Source: Theocolax elegans (taxonomy: Eukaryota; Arthropoda; Insecta; Hymenoptera; Cerocephalidae). From it: a stretch of DNA of 64,000 bases. Where the stretch lies: positions 31,927,058 through 31,991,057 of the forward strand of contig CM047426.1 of assembly GCA_026168455.1 (NCBI GenBank). The letters are read 5' to 3'. The first letter of the stretch is position 1, and each line of letters begins with the position of its first letter. A program made the position numbers and the translations under genes. The notes under the pieces are model-generated. The model did no database searches and was not told the origin of the DNA. It worked only from the letters and a program-made list of their open reading frames with translations. Below are positions 11,974 to 28,233 of this stretch, piece by piece.

Positions 11974-12872
11974 TTAATCCAGCCCTTCCTTCTTTTCTTT
12001 TATCGCTTCCTAGAAAAATGAAAGATCATTGAATAGATATATATAAAATTCACAATAGCATAAAGACAATACAAACTTAACCTATAAACTAATAATGCTT
12101 TACCTTAAACCTTTCCTCAAATAATGATAATTCAGCAATTAAATCTGTAATAGCATGCATGAAAGCCTCATGTGGAGTGTAATCCGACGTTGTTTGAATT
12201 CTGATCACAAACTTGTGTTCTAATGGGTGAGGTAATTTATACCCAGCAAACAATACTTGAGGATCCTTTAAGAGTTGACTATAAATTATAATTTTATTAA
12301 TAGAAGTATATTATATTTAAATTGTAAGCAATTTATTATTTTTATAAATAAGCAGGTAACTTACTTTCTAATCATATTTCCAAGTGTGTGGTCTTCTTTA
12401 TTAACTGTAAATATAGCAGCATTAGGTACTTTTGTATCCTGTTCCTTTATAATTCTAAAAAAAAAGAATATAATAAATTAATATATCTATATAATGATTG
12501 CAATAAAAAAAAATGCATAATGTATTTATGTAATACATTTTAGAGAGAGGAATTATTTATAAAAGAATCACGAATAATTGAAACTATATTTGAATGTAAA
12601 AAATAAATATTATTATTTTTATGACTGTTGCTTATAAATAAAGGAAAGAAGTGTATTTACTAATGATAATGTGTAAGTAATGAAATGAATTTTCATACAT
12701 TAACACACATACTAATCAAGTAAACAAAACACAATTGTTTGGGTTCTTTAGTTTGCATATAGACATGTATACTTTTAGAGGTTATATTTATAATATAAGT
12801 AAAATTAATAAAAACTCACTTCTTCTCTCCCTCGTAAAGCAAAAATGATTCAAAGGTCGGTGGTGCATTCAT
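11974..12872 (-). CDS. Polr2J: DNA-directed RNA polymerase II subunit RPB11
   Basis: Complete gene on the minus strand. Exons: 12872-12820, 12454-12365, 12278-12104, 12009-11974. They encode 117 residues, the usual length of the animal protein. RPB11 is a small core subunit that pairs with RPB3 to nucleate RNA polymerase II assembly in the nucleus. The protein begins [18 protein letters not shown]. Diagnostic family segments follow: [21 protein letters not shown] (about residues 28-48), then the [19 protein letters not shown] and DYTPHEAF stretches, ending in KEKKEGLD. The ATG is the family start. All introns are GT-AG and the phases join exactly. No second copy and no damage were seen. Identification is very secure. 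Confidence 0.97.
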
Positions 12873-13086
12873 ATTAATGTGTTGTATTCAACTTAAATTA
12901 AAAATTAATGATTAATTGTTTAAAATTTCGCAAATGTCATAAGAACACTATAGGCTAAATAGCAAACACTAGCAAATATGAATATATATATATGTATATA
13001 TTTACCATTTTTGACTTGGTCAGTTGGTACCTTTACGTGTTTTATTACCGCAGGACCGCAGGTTATAACGTTGGTATTGACGGTGG

Positions 13087-13094
13087 TGACGTCA
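13087..13094. promoter_or_regulatory. CRE-type palindrome upstream of RPB11
   Basis: The full eight-base palindrome TGACGTCA lies about 215 bases upstream of the RPB11 start codon. An NRF1-like gcatgcgcgg lies near 13134. Both site types are common in promoters of housekeeping genes. Function here is inferred from sequence and position only. Confidence 0.4.
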
Positions 13095-13576
13095 TCCCAA
13101 CACTAACGCTCGTATGAGCCAAAAATGAACTAAGCATGCGCGGTAAACTTGTTGGGATTGATCTTTAACATGTATACTGACATACACCTGTTAGATACAC
13201 TTGTTATTACTAAATAAAACGTTATCTTCTTCGTGCTCTAGATGAATTGTTTAAATAAAAAATTGATTCGTAAAGATAACATATTTAAAAATTAAAATCC
13301 TTGAAAAGACGCACTTGCCGAACTTAAATAAGTCGTTTAATACAATAAATAAAGGAGAAAAAGAAATGAATAAAAACAAAGGCACAAATGCGTTACTAAT
13401 ATAGTAAATTTGGAAAATTCATTAATGTCAATATATTAAGTTTCATATACGCATGGAATAATAATATAATCGGTGGTATAATAGAAATAACATCGATTTT
13501 TCATTAGGTTGGAGATGTACGTGTTATCGCATCCATTACGATCTCACCGGCGATTAAATTGCCATCCTTCGCGGGC

Positions 13577-13597
13577 GTGTGTGTGTGTGTGTGTGTG
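13577..13597. repeat. GT microsatellite
   Basis: About ten and a half GT dinucleotides in an intergenic GC-richer patch. Confidence 0.9.
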
Positions 13598-14979
13598 CAC
13601 GTATACGCACGTACCCTACACATGCGTAACGCGATATCTCATACACTGATTGCGCCCGCATAAATCTTATACTTATTACATTATATATATTGTATCTGGC
13701 ATAGCATAAATCCACGTGCACACACGCAGACGGACACATGCGCGCACGCGTATCCTTCGACCTGCCTCCACACGCGCGCGTGCGTTATACAGATACATGC
13801 CCTTCTTTATATCTTGGCTCTTGGTCGTATATATACTGTATATATAGCCATATAACCAGAACCCCTCGTGCTCGTGTGGAGGAGCCTGGACTCTGGAACC
13901 AAGGAGCCCCCTTTTAATCTTCGTTAGGTATAGACGATGCGATCACGCAACACATCTTTCCCACACACGTACAACGTACGAGTTACGCTTAGGACGTACC
14001 GGGGTTTCGTTTCGTCTTTGTGGATTCAACTGCGTCAAATAATGCGTCGAGTGACCGTCTTCGTACTGCAGGAGAGGAAATCCTTTTTTTTTTCTTTTAT
14101 TTTTAGATACGTTATCCAATAACTATAGGTATATGATATAGAGACTTACATATACGATTGCCAGATTACTCATATCGTTGCGCAAAACATACAATTTTTA
14201 TACTCCTCTGTATAATACTTCATGGAATTATTACATACCTATTAATTATTAATTTATAAAAAAATTAATGAGTGTAAATAGATAATCCTTCTCATTGTCC
14301 TAATGTGTAAATATTAATTAAAATTGTTCACACAAATAAATAATATAATTTTTAATTGTGAGCACAATTTTTAATAATTAATAAATATCTAAGTTAAGTT
14401 GATTAACTGATAAGTATACGTGTTATAAAATAAGATTAAATTTAATTTGAAGAGCATAAATGTATATCTATGTATGTATTATTTTATTCTTCAATTTTTA
14501 TGGAATCATTATTAATGTAATAATGTAATATAAAAACAATGCAGCGTAGAATGCTCCATGGGTTGTTGTTGCTCTCCACTCCTAAGACGTAGAATATAAT
14601 GTTTGTTTTAGATAATAAGAATAAATTGCGATATTGTAATCGATCTGAACATATATATTTATATGTAGCCATATAGTTATAGTACATCAACTTTGAAAAA
14701 TAAATAAAAATAAAGTTAACATTAGAAATAACTATGTAAATATTGATCGTATCTTGTACGTTGTACGTTATAAGTATGTAAAAGCTTGTGTAATGAAGTG
14801 GAATTAACGTTAAATTATAATAAATTATTTCCGACAATTAGAAATCTAAGGTATAAGTGGTAATTTATAACTGATTATTTTTAATTTTACATTCATACTT
14901 GTATCTACGTCCGAAAGTTAGATACCCATTTTTGAGAGTGGTACCTATACGTATATTTCATTAGATTGGTATATTAGCG

Positions 14980-15706
14980 GCTTAGAGCAAATGTATGAAG
15001 GGATATATTGTACAATCCTTGGACGTGGAGCGTCGAGCAACAGACATCAGTATATACTTAGTTGAGCAGAGTATACACCACATCAGTAAATCAGTTTGCA
15101 GGGCACACAGCGCACTCCGCAGCCCGCGAGAGCCGACAATCGACATTGCCGACAATGCCGACCCAGGCGTCAGGCAGGCGAGTGGCGGGCGAGTGGCGAC
15201 CACGAAAGGCACGAAACGAGTTGTCTGCTCCAAAACCCAGTGACGGTACAGGACGCGTCACGTAACGCGAGCTATCTTGGCAAGCGAGCGCGACTCGTCA
15301 CTCGCGAGTCTCGCGACAGTCGCGACAACCCGAGTGGCGAGCGGCGAGTGGCGACTTGGCGAGTAATACCCGACAACCCGACAACGGACCAATGGAGCAC
15401 GCGCGAGAAAGGGAGAACATCGGCTAATAGAGCGAGAGAGAAAGCGCGACAAGGACGAGAGGAGTTGGAAGAGGGAGAACGCGCGCGAGAGAGAAAAAAT
15501 GTATATCCTCGCAGTGTGCGCGAGGAGTCTCTTCGTCTCTTGAGTCCGCGCCGCAACCCACACGAATATATAGATACGGGAAGAGGAGAGCGAGTGTCCG
15601 CTCACACCTTCGGCGAATCATCTACGTGCGTACTGCGTGGGCGCCACCGAGAAACCGAGAGAGGCCAATCTACCGCGGATACCTGCGCCCGGTGGTCGCG
15701 GTCGCC

Positions 15707-15749
<43 letters not shown>

Positions 15750-15754
15750 TGAAA
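14980..15754 (+). promoter_or_regulatory. GC-rich ERK promoter and leader
   Basis: This interval is strongly enriched in CG dinucleotides and free of long AT runs, unlike its flanks. It leads directly into the ERK start codon. It reads as a CpG-rich promoter and 5' untranslated region. A short upstream frame (ATG at 15499, stop TGA at 15541-15543, 14 codons) is present. Open frames are plentiful here only because the region is GC-rich, and none of the others has protein-like features. The exact transcription start cannot be fixed from sequence. Confidence 0.6.
15709..15750. repeat. CGT trinucleotide repeat next to ERK start
   Basis: Roughly nine perfect CGT units followed by interrupted units (cgccgtcgccgtcgt) end four bases before the ERK ATG at 15755. 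In the ERK reading frame the repeat reads as valine codons (GTC), and in another frame as serine (TCG). Confidence 0.95.
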
Positions 15755-18633
<2,879 letters not shown>

Positions 18634-21600
18634 TAGTAAATAATTTTAAAACAGCAACATTATCAAACAATTGAAACAACCTCCCACTTTGCTATTAAAA
18701 TTTTAGGATGACTGAAAAAGGTGCAAAATGGGCAAGTGAATCAGATAATGGTACACCTGTTGAATAGCACTACTATGGTGTAAAATGAATAAGAGAATGA
18801 AGATAATCAACTAGTACAAGCGTCAGAAGTGCAATCAATAAGACTACTCTTCTGCGACTATAAACTTTTAAGTCTACCAAAATATAGTGATTCTATTGCT
18901 TTAGCAAATTCATATTTTAATTTGTATACAAATAATTTTATTTAACCTGATTAATAACATTATTTTGTAGTGTGTACAAAAAGTACATTTAAATGCCGTC
19001 ATACACTGTCTGTGATTCAAGTACTGAGCAATGATACAATTGGTGTAGTACACTTTTAAAAAAAGCCATCATTTTATGAAGTTATAAATCATATGCATGA
19101 AGCAATAAGCCAAACAGGAAAAAGTGCTGTAACTCTTTATTAGATGAACTTGAATAATATTTTGCGAAATTATGGTATTCTATGTAATCATAATTTTCAT
19201 CAATTAAGCTGACATATGAATCGCCATACACTTTAATGTTGTCTTTCAAAAGCAAGTAACAAAAATTTTACTAAAGATCATGTAATTTTCTAAAAACTAT
19301 TTTCTCTACATTGTGAGACATATGCCAAAGTAACGTAGAATGTCAATTTATATTTCAAAGTTTTATTCTTTTAGATAAAAATGATAACATTTTATAATTT
19401 ACATGTATTTGATTGAATAATAAATATTTTAGAAGAGATGATTATTTGTAAAATTGTAGCTAATAAATTAAAATTACCATGAATCAATTTCATCTAAAAG
19501 AATAAGTTGAATAAATGTAGTTTTCAAAAACTAATTGACTGCAAACGACATTATGTAATAAATATTTTCATAGAAATCATTAAATAAATATTAACACTTA
19601 TATACACTATAATTAACAATATAAAATCAAATTAATATTATTTTTTCCTATCATCAGTAATTATGTTTAATAAAGTCAATTAGTTTTTATTTATAAATTT
19701 TTTTCCATGATAAAGGCTATAATTTTAATTCTGTGCAGTTTACTTGCATACGTAATAACTGAAATTAATGTCATATTAGTCATGATGCAACAAAATTCTT
19801 ACATTTCGACTTATTTATGTTATAGTTTGATTGAAGTATCAGCGTAAACAATATTTAATAAAATTCATTATAAAATGACAGCATGGATATCCTAAAGATT
19901 AAACAAATTTTTTATTGTTTGACAATTATTTACTGTTACTACACTGATACTGCCATCAATGTGCATATAATGCACATAATATGTTTGAGGCATCAGACTA
20001 TCAGTCTTATTTAAATAAGCATATATTCCATGTTTCAAACATTTGCTCAGTGAATTTATATGTATATACATGCACATGGTATTAAGCATAAATAATTTAA
20101 TTTGCGCTCAATTAATTTGTTTATATTGTTTGTACATTTATGAGGTGATCTAAATGATAATAACATTGAAGCTGATATCGTTAAAAATGTTGTAAATCGA
20201 TATTTCATTTGATTTTATTTCTTAGGTCACTAAATAAAATCATTATGAAAAATATTAAAAATTAAAGTCATATTTCTGTATTGGTGTATTACACAATTTT
20301 ACAGCACTATCGCAAAAATATGTGAAAAAATTCTTAATTCTCTGTTAGATCAATATTTTCGATAAATATGCCTAACTTTGTATTTTAAAATCAATTATGT
20401 TTAGAAATAACAAAAAAAAAATTAAGTGAAAAATTTTAAATCTTAAATATTGTGGAAATTTCTCTTTTTGACTTATTGATTCGTGTGTTTTCCTGTGTAA
20501 ATGATTAAACGTTTGTGAATTCATAAATTGTGCATAAAATTAGTAAACAAGATCACGAATAATCAATGCGATAAGTAAGAATTTTCAATGACAGTGTTTT
20601 GTTGAACAATGGTATTGTTGTAAACAGTTGTCTATGGTGGTTATATTACATCAAAATTAATATGTTTAAATTAACATATTTTTTATTCATACTAAATGCA
20701 TAAATATTTTTGCTAATGGCAATAATATAATTTTCACAACGAATGTAAAGTATTGTAAAGAAAATTAATAAGTATTTTATCTATGAATTGAATATTATGA
20801 TAACTGATGAAATATACCACCTTGATAAAAAGAAATTGTAAATTTTAAAATAGCATGAAATTTGTGATTATTGTCACATGATGCATTGTCTATGTCACTT
20901 TTAAAAGTTTTCATGTCGATTTCAAGTTTTTATCTAAATGTACTATTTATCCTTAAACTATTGAGATCATTTTACAGTAAGTCAATTGTGCAAATCGTTA
21001 AATGCTCTGAACTTACTGCTCAATTTGTTTCAATAAATTTTGATCGTGTACGAAATTAACAAAACCTAAAATTCATTGCATAAATTTGTCCACTACATTA
21101 AATTACATTTAAAAATTTTAATATGTAAAATATTTGATGAATCTGAAAATTTGTATTGTTTAATTTGTTGCAGTATGTTTTAAAAATGGGAAAAATAAAT
21201 GACAGTGTTATTTTTTACAATGTATGAAATAGTGCTCAGATTTAAAATAACAAGAAAGAAATATCTATTGTTACAAATGTTCCTGCATACTAGTGAAACT
21301 TAAAGATTCAATTTTGTTGTTATTTAAAGTACAAACAATCAATTGAATCATAGTTCGCAGGGTACATCAATATTATAACATAATCAGGCCTAATATATAC
21401 TTAATGTTACATATGTGTACCTATTGTTGCTGATTCTTAAATCTTGAATACTAAATATTCTCACTATTTCATCTGACGATTTTTAATGTTATAATATATT
21501 GTATAAATTTGAAACAATATTCGAATGTCATTGAGATAGATGTTAATAGGGTTATATTTAAATTTTGTAGCCTTGTTGAAATCAAGATTTAAAAAATTTA

Positions 21601-23586
21601 AATATTGGTCATTTAGGAAAAATGAGACAAGAATTTATGTATTTTTATTTGACAGACAAGACTGATTTAAAATTTGTGTTTCTTTTACTTGTTCCAAAAT
21701 ATGTGCATGATACTTCTGAGGAAGAAAAATGAATGAATACTAAAAAAAGCTATATAAGATTGATCAGTGAGACTAGAAATTACATTTGTATAAGATTTTA
21801 AATAAATTAAATAATGTTTGTGTAAGAAAAATTTATCTTCGTAATTGTAGATGAATTAATATTTATTTGTATTTTTAGCCATTTTATTGGCTATTATTAA
21901 GTATTATTTTATGCATGAATTAATAATTATTATATTAATTTTAATTTAATAAAAGTTGTATAAAATTTGAATACAACTGCATTGTTTATCTTTTATGAAA
22001 TAATAAAATTATTTTAATTCTGATTTGTTCATAAGACGAATAAAGTAACCTCATTACAATAATTATTTCATTAAAATTAACAATGTGAGGGATAGGTACA
22101 CGCGTTTTATCAAGACTAAACCAACGTGTTGCCTTAAAAACTTTTATGTGCATAGTAATTTGCAAAAGTTAGTAGCACTCAAGTTCAGATTGTTCATTAA
22201 AATGAAAGTAAATCAGTTTGTTTTTTCAAACTATGTGCATGTTATGTAGCTTTAAAAAGTTACATTATTGTGGAGGTTACATACACTGTAATGTCCAATT
22301 TTAAACTGTCTGTCGTTTAGAATTTTGGCTTCGTTTTACATATTGTCAGATGGGTATATACATATGTTAACATTCAGAGTAAATGAGAGTTTTTATAAAT
22401 GTGTTTCATAAAATGTTGTTAGAACATTATGCCAATTAACATCACTGTTGATGTTTACAATGACAAATGCCAATTTTATTAAATTTCTGTTTATTAATTA
22501 TAAGTTTAGTTTCAGTTTTAGTTAGTAATAAATCATTGATAAAATAACATTAATATTTTAGACTATACCTGTACCTAATTTAATTAAAAACTTGAAAGAA
22601 TCAGAATTACTGAGTTTTGGAAAATAAACAAATTTCATAATATAAAAGTTAATAATGAAAGTGGAATTTTAAATTAAAAAGGTGGTTGCAAAGATTTTAT
22701 GAAATTTTTAATAAAAAAGTTATATATGTGGAAAATGGAAATTATTAAATCCAGCTGCCAGATTAAAATATTTATATACATATTCTGTTGCGTAAGTGGT
22801 AACTTTCTGACCTTTTAAGTGTAGGTCCTTCTAAATATCTTTCAAAATTTAAATAATATAATACATTAATATTTCACTCGTTGTTGTGAAGTGTCTTGTT
22901 TTATTGCTAATTACTTATTAATTGTAGCAGGAAAGACAGGAGAAAAAGAAAACATAAATCTATAATTATTCAAATTTACAAGACGCAATACCTATTTATT
23001 TTTTACATAAATATATATGTATATATGTACATACACTATGCTTTCGTTACATTTCATGTAGTATCTTTCCAAAAATGTGATAATTTTCACAATTTTACTT
23101 ATTTGCTGAGTATAATAGAAATAAAATTGTTATTAATTAATGAATGCTTACTATTGTTAGAAGGTAAACATCAGAAATAAACAAGAACAATGAATGACAA
23201 ATGTATTTACATCTTTTATTCTTCTAATTTAACTTTAAAAGAATATAGTGGTAATTAAAATAATTACGCGACATTCTCTAAAATTAAGAATTATGTATTT
23301 CATTGACTTGTATGCGTATAATTAAAACATATTATCAGTTTTGCATTGTTATTGTATCTGGCGCTCAAAATAACATAATAAAGTATTGAAAAAAATCTTT
23401 AAAAAATGTTATCACCTTATATATTTTAGAAAATATCTCAATTAGATATTGTTTCAATATTATAAATAAGTATAAAAAGGTAGGGGCAACCTTTCTATGT
23501 CAGTCAACGGGTCTATTTTCTGTGTTGTTAAAAATAACTTTAAAAAAATTCCCTTATTGAATCAAATATTTCTCTGCTCTTAAGGA
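18634..23586. other. ERK-NCBP3 convergent 3' region
   Basis: Nearly five kilobases of AT-rich DNA between the stops of two convergent genes. It presumably contains the ERK 3' UTR and the NCBP3 3' UTR (near 23217-23586). Many AATAAA-like hexamers occur, so cleavage sites cannot be chosen. No further coding exon was found. Confidence 0.5.
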
Positions 23587-26155
23587 CTAATCCGAATCAT
23601 CGTATCTACCTGCATATTTATCATTTCTTAGTTCTATTCTAAGGGGTGACCTGCCCCTCATGTGATGATTGCCAATGCGAGATCGTAGATCAGTTTTTCG
23701 TAAGGTGTGCCTTAAATCTGCTTTTGAATGATGTCTGAAAAAAGAAAATATAAGATTTTCCTAATTATTTAAAGTTGCTACTATATTAAAGTTTTAGAAA
23801 GCACTAAACATTATCATGATATTATGTTGTAATAAATTATTTACATATAATTACTTGCCTATTTTGTGTTGGGCTCTCATTATCGTTAATTTTGGAATGA
23901 TTTAGACGTGACCATACAGTTGATACAGTAGATTGTAGTTTTGGCTTATGTTGAACTACTTTAATAACGCTACCTCTTGGACCTTGTACTTCTTTCTCTG
24001 AAACGCTACTACTGCTACTACTGTCATCAGATTGTGATTGTGATTGTGATTCTGATTCTGAAACTTCTTCATTCTCTATTTCATCTTCTTCATCCTCATA
24101 CTCAACCTTACTATCGCTTTCAGAATCATCAACAATTTCTCCTTCTTCCTCTTCATCATCATCTTGATTTACTATTATTTCGTCATCTTCATCTTCATCC
24201 TAATTATATAAAAAAACGGTAAATAATAAATAATATACATCATTTTATAATAGTATATTTAGAATTAAAAGATATTACTTCTGATACTTTGAAATTTCTA
24301 AAATTACTTTGAATAAGTTTAGGATTTGTAACTACTACTTGAATTTCTTCTTGATAGTGTTGCGGTAATCTTCGTTTAGCAGTCAATCTTCCTCTTAAAT
24401 CATTACTACTACTGTATGCTGTATTATAAGCCTAAACAATTAATAATTTTTATTATTTGTTTTAAATATAATGATTTAGAATAATTTTAAATATAAATGA
24501 TTTAGAATTCATAATAAATACGCATGAAATTTACAAACCATATTTCTAATTTTTCCTTTACGCTTTTGGATTTTTTCTTCTTCATCATCTGCATGCATAC
24601 GCATCCTAGGCATTTTACTTCTCTTACACCAATTTTCATCATCACTTGAACTTTCAGATTTGCTTTCTTCTGATAACTCAATAACATTAGAATCTGATTC
24701 TTTTACAATATCTTCATCACTTTCTTTATTTTGAGATCTATAACCCAGTCTTTTTTTTACATCAGATACTGGTTCTATAGAGGTCTTAGGTAAATAATCA
24801 TCTTCAACAACATCAGCTACACCCCAAGTTTTAGAAAGAGAACCCCAAGGATTTTTTGCAGCTATTCCCTTTCCATTTGTTTCTGATTCACTTTTTATAG
24901 AAGGAGATGATTCTTTTGTTTGCTTATACATACGTTTCCTAGATGTTGTTAATATCCCTTTCAATCCTGTAAGAATATAAATCACATTATTCTTAAAGAT
25001 TGATTAAAATCGCATTAAGTCCTTTTCTAAACCCAATTATATATAACAAAATATTTGAAATTAAAAAAATGCAATACCTCCAAGATTAGGATTTCCATGC
25101 TTTTTATAATACTCGCTCATTTTCTCAGCCTGTACCTGCTTTTTGTCAGATCTTGTAGCAAACCTTAAGAAAATGTTTCTGGAATCCATATAATTGTGTC
25201 CTTTTCTCCAAATACCTGGTGGCAGTGGACACCTAATATCTTTAATATGTATGGTACTTTCCTCCTTAGGTTGTTTACCATTTGTAATTGTGATGTCTAC
25301 AGAATCTTCATCCGAATCATGTGAATTTACTTTTTCTATTGGTTCCCTCTTTATACCTAATATTTTTTTAGATAACCCTAACATTGCTCGAGCTGCTGAA
25401 TGTTTATCTAACCAAACAATATTGCCTAAATAAAAAAGCAGTAAAAATTAAAAACAATAATTAAAAAATAATGTACTGCATGAAAAAAGTAAACATAATT
25501 TGTAAAACATACACGATACATCATTTATCCATTCAACTGAATCAGGCGCATAATCTTCGAAGTACTTGAATACATCTTTAGTACTCATATTTTCAGTACC
25601 TCTCATATGAATGCAATTTAATCTATAATTTTTGGCATTTTCAGTCCCTTCAATTATGCCAAAACTGTAAAATGAAGAGATTTATATAATACATAAGATT
25701 TATATTTGATAAAATAACATGATTAAACATTTAAAATGATAAAGTTGGAATAATTGATCTATTTCATAATGTAACCTTTAATACCTTTCATTTAAACTCT
25801 CTAGTTTGGTTGAAATGGATTTCGATAAACCAAAACGTTTTGCTCGTTCTTCCATTTTTACCTTTGCTTCCTTACTAAATACATCTATACCCGTAACAAA
25901 AGTACCAGCTTTATCGTCATATTTATTTTGTGGTACCTGAAATGTTAGATTTAAAAAATGTATAAAACAAGAAAATAATAAAAGTAAGAATAAAACTACA
26001 ATGTATTATTTATGAAACTTGTATACCATGTCAGCAGTAGGAAGAGTTTTTCTACTGACTCTATTAGATTCTACATATTCTCCTTCCTCTAATAGATCAT
26101 CAAATTTATCAAATTCCATAGATGATTCAACGTCCATAGGCTCCTCTGAATTCAT
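23587..26155 (-). CDS. Ncbp3: Nuclear cap-binding protein subunit 3 (NCBP3)
   Basis: Eight coding exons (26155-26027, 25936-25785, 25664-25513, 25425-25078, 24966-24539, 24431-24279, 24199-23859, 23734-23587) encode 616 residues, close to the human protein. NCBP3 binds capped RNA with NCBP1 and the exon-junction and TREX machinery and supports mRNA export. Recognised segments: the RRM-like region from about residue 107, with CIHMRGTENMSTKDVF and VEWINDVSCNIVWLDK; then DSRNIFLRFATRSDKK; then EYYKKHGNPNLGG, joined across an intron to LKGILTTSRKRMYK. The C-terminal half is acidic and serine-rich, with DDDEEEEGE and SESQSQSQS tracts, and ends RYDDSD. The last intron starts with GC (AG|GCAAGT), the only donor that keeps the frame. 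Head-to-head with CDK12. Confidence 0.93.
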
Positions 26156-27286
26156 TTTGACTAAAGAAAAAGTTATTAAATTATCATTAATCCATAATCA
26201 GTAATGTATTGGTTGTTAAACAACTTGGAGCAAAATCAAGAAAATCTTGAAAACACACATGAATTTGTTAGTAGAACTTGTACTTGTACAATAAATTAAA
26301 CACAATACTATTATAACGAATATAATACGACAGAATAAAGGTACCCGAGAATATATTAACCTTAGGCCTTTTCGTTATTCTTAATTTTGTAGAAAATATT
26401 AAATGACTGCATGAGCTTGGGTACCACAGAGCAAAACTTTGCTACATATACCATGGAAGAGCATCACAAACTGCCTAATTTGTACAGATACATAGACTGT
26501 AACAGTAGGTAACTCCTAAATTGCTCAAATATTATACTTAAAGCATAACCTTGAATGTTCATAGATGGCGCAGTAATAACCGCGAAATTCGAATCGTTAG
26601 CTAGGACTCACCGTGCAACGCACCTTGTAATATACTATAAAATAAATTTCTATATTTCTAAAAGTTTTTTAAATTTTAGGGTCTGTTATTTAAAATTAAT
26701 ACTTATATATATATATTTTTAACAAATTATGAAGTCTACCGTACAAAAAATTTTTTTCTTTGACGTAAAGTAATAAAAATATTCACTATTTTGTGTAGAA
26801 AAATTACTTTTCATCTCGTAAAATAGCTAGAATAAAAAAATTGCTATACAACATTTCAATAATTGGAAATTAAAATAATGAATATTCGCTATACTTATAA
26901 ATTTTACTATAATAACCATCGAGCGGAACGCTAGATTGTTACACCCTCAAATCCATTGGATTTAATTCAAATTATAATTTCAAACCATACTCAATGTGTG
27001 AGTATCCAAACAAATATAATGAACAACTAAAGCTGAAGAAATGTATATATGAAGCTTTATCAGTTTTTTCTTTTATCTTAATTACTTTCGATTCAGATTA
27101 CTAGGTTTATCTGAAAAAAACTCTAATACAATGTTAAAATGCATTTCTTTTTGTTTTCAAATCACAAAAATCTTAATTAAGAAAAAATTTTTATATTGTT
27201 TTGTTAAAAATAGCGATTCGCTACTCATCGTGTCATCAGTGTTTCCTAGCGCACGACTATATATCAGTTTTTGTAAAGATCCCTAC

Positions 27287-27317
<31 letters not shown>

Positions 27318-28062
27318 ACTCTCTCTCTCTCTCTCTGTCTTTTTAAAACATTGGGATGATTAATGATTATTTTCATAATAAGTATAGCTAACAGTTATTG
27401 TGTTGTGTAGAATAAGAATTTTAAAAATGTAGATAAGACATTCTCAGTATGTCGTAAATGTCGTATTACATTGTTTTAATTCACATAAAACGTAAAGTAT
27501 AAATAAGTATATACGGCCCTGAGATAATATTGATAATTCGTAACTGTTGGCTGTAGAGTGCGCTTTAATCGACAGTATATATACATATGTATATTTATAA
27601 TATATACACACATATGCACGGGTGTGTGTGCAGTGTGAGTGACAAAACATGAAAAGTTGAGACGATGGCGCTACTATCGATTTTAACTTCCGGAATCCCT
27701 AAAGAGCACTCTTAAGAATTGCAATAGATTTTGATGCATATTTTTTAAAAGAATAAATCCCATTTACTTTAACTGAGGCAGGGGCGTTACTATAATGATC
27801 GGGAGCCATCCCGAGTGAGGGAAACTTGACGGCCAAGGGTTTCTCCGATGCCAGGAGAAACTGAGAGGACCGCGTTATCACCTATCGAGCGTTGCACGTA
27901 AGTCACGTCCAAATTATTTATTTACATAGACATAATGATATTTATCTCGCCGCATTTCTCTTGGTCTGTGTGCAAAAACCTTACGTGACAATAATCTAGA
28001 CATTATTCGTTCGTTCTAACTGGATTAATTTCTTCTCTTACGCGGCGTGTGAAGAGGGAACA
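26156..28062. other. NCBP3-CDK12 divergent promoter interval
   Basis: No coding exon supported. The NCBP3 side (26156-26640) is moderately GC-rich, with CG-containing patches near 26575-26630. The CDK12 side becomes CpG-rich from about 27780. A CT microsatellite lies in between. Confidence 0.45.
27287..27340. repeat. CT microsatellite
   Basis: About 25 CT units with two interruptions (gtctct, cactct) in the NCBP3-CDK12 intergenic region. Confidence 0.9.
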
Positions 28063-28233
28063 ATGGCGGCCGTCTGGGAGGACGAGCGACGAGGTGGCCA
28101 ACGGCGCGGTCGCGATAAATGCGCCGCAGCGCGGACGCGTCACCTTCGCAAATTTGAGCTCGTGAACCCTATCGCGTACAATTCGCCCTTTCTATTTTGC
28201 ATACGTGGATACGCGAATTATTCTAAATCATAA
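28063..28233 (+). other. Upstream open frame in the CDK12 leader
   Basis: An ATG in strong initiation context (caATGGCGG) opens a 56-residue frame beginning MAAVWEDERRGGQRRGRDK and ending at TAA 28231-28233. It lies in a CpG-rich island upstream of a splice donor at 28460. The sequence has no known domain. It is most likely a regulatory upstream frame in the 5' leader of CDK12, though a separate short protein is not excluded. Confidence 0.35.

Larger units (their letters stand above)
12873..14979. other. RPB11-ERK divergent intergenic region
   Basis: The left part holds the RPB11 promoter. The rest is AT-rich with a GT microsatellite and a modest GC-rich patch near 13855-13915. No coding exon could be supported. 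Several CG-containing stretches near 13540-14050 may belong to an uncharacterised promoter or a non-coding transcript. Confidence 0.5.

Noticed and set aside
15096..15752. 218-codon open frame ending just before the ERK ATG
   Set aside because: It starts at a TTG, lies wholly in a CpG-rich leader where stops are rare, and its translation is low-complexity Arg/Ser. It is a shadow of base composition.
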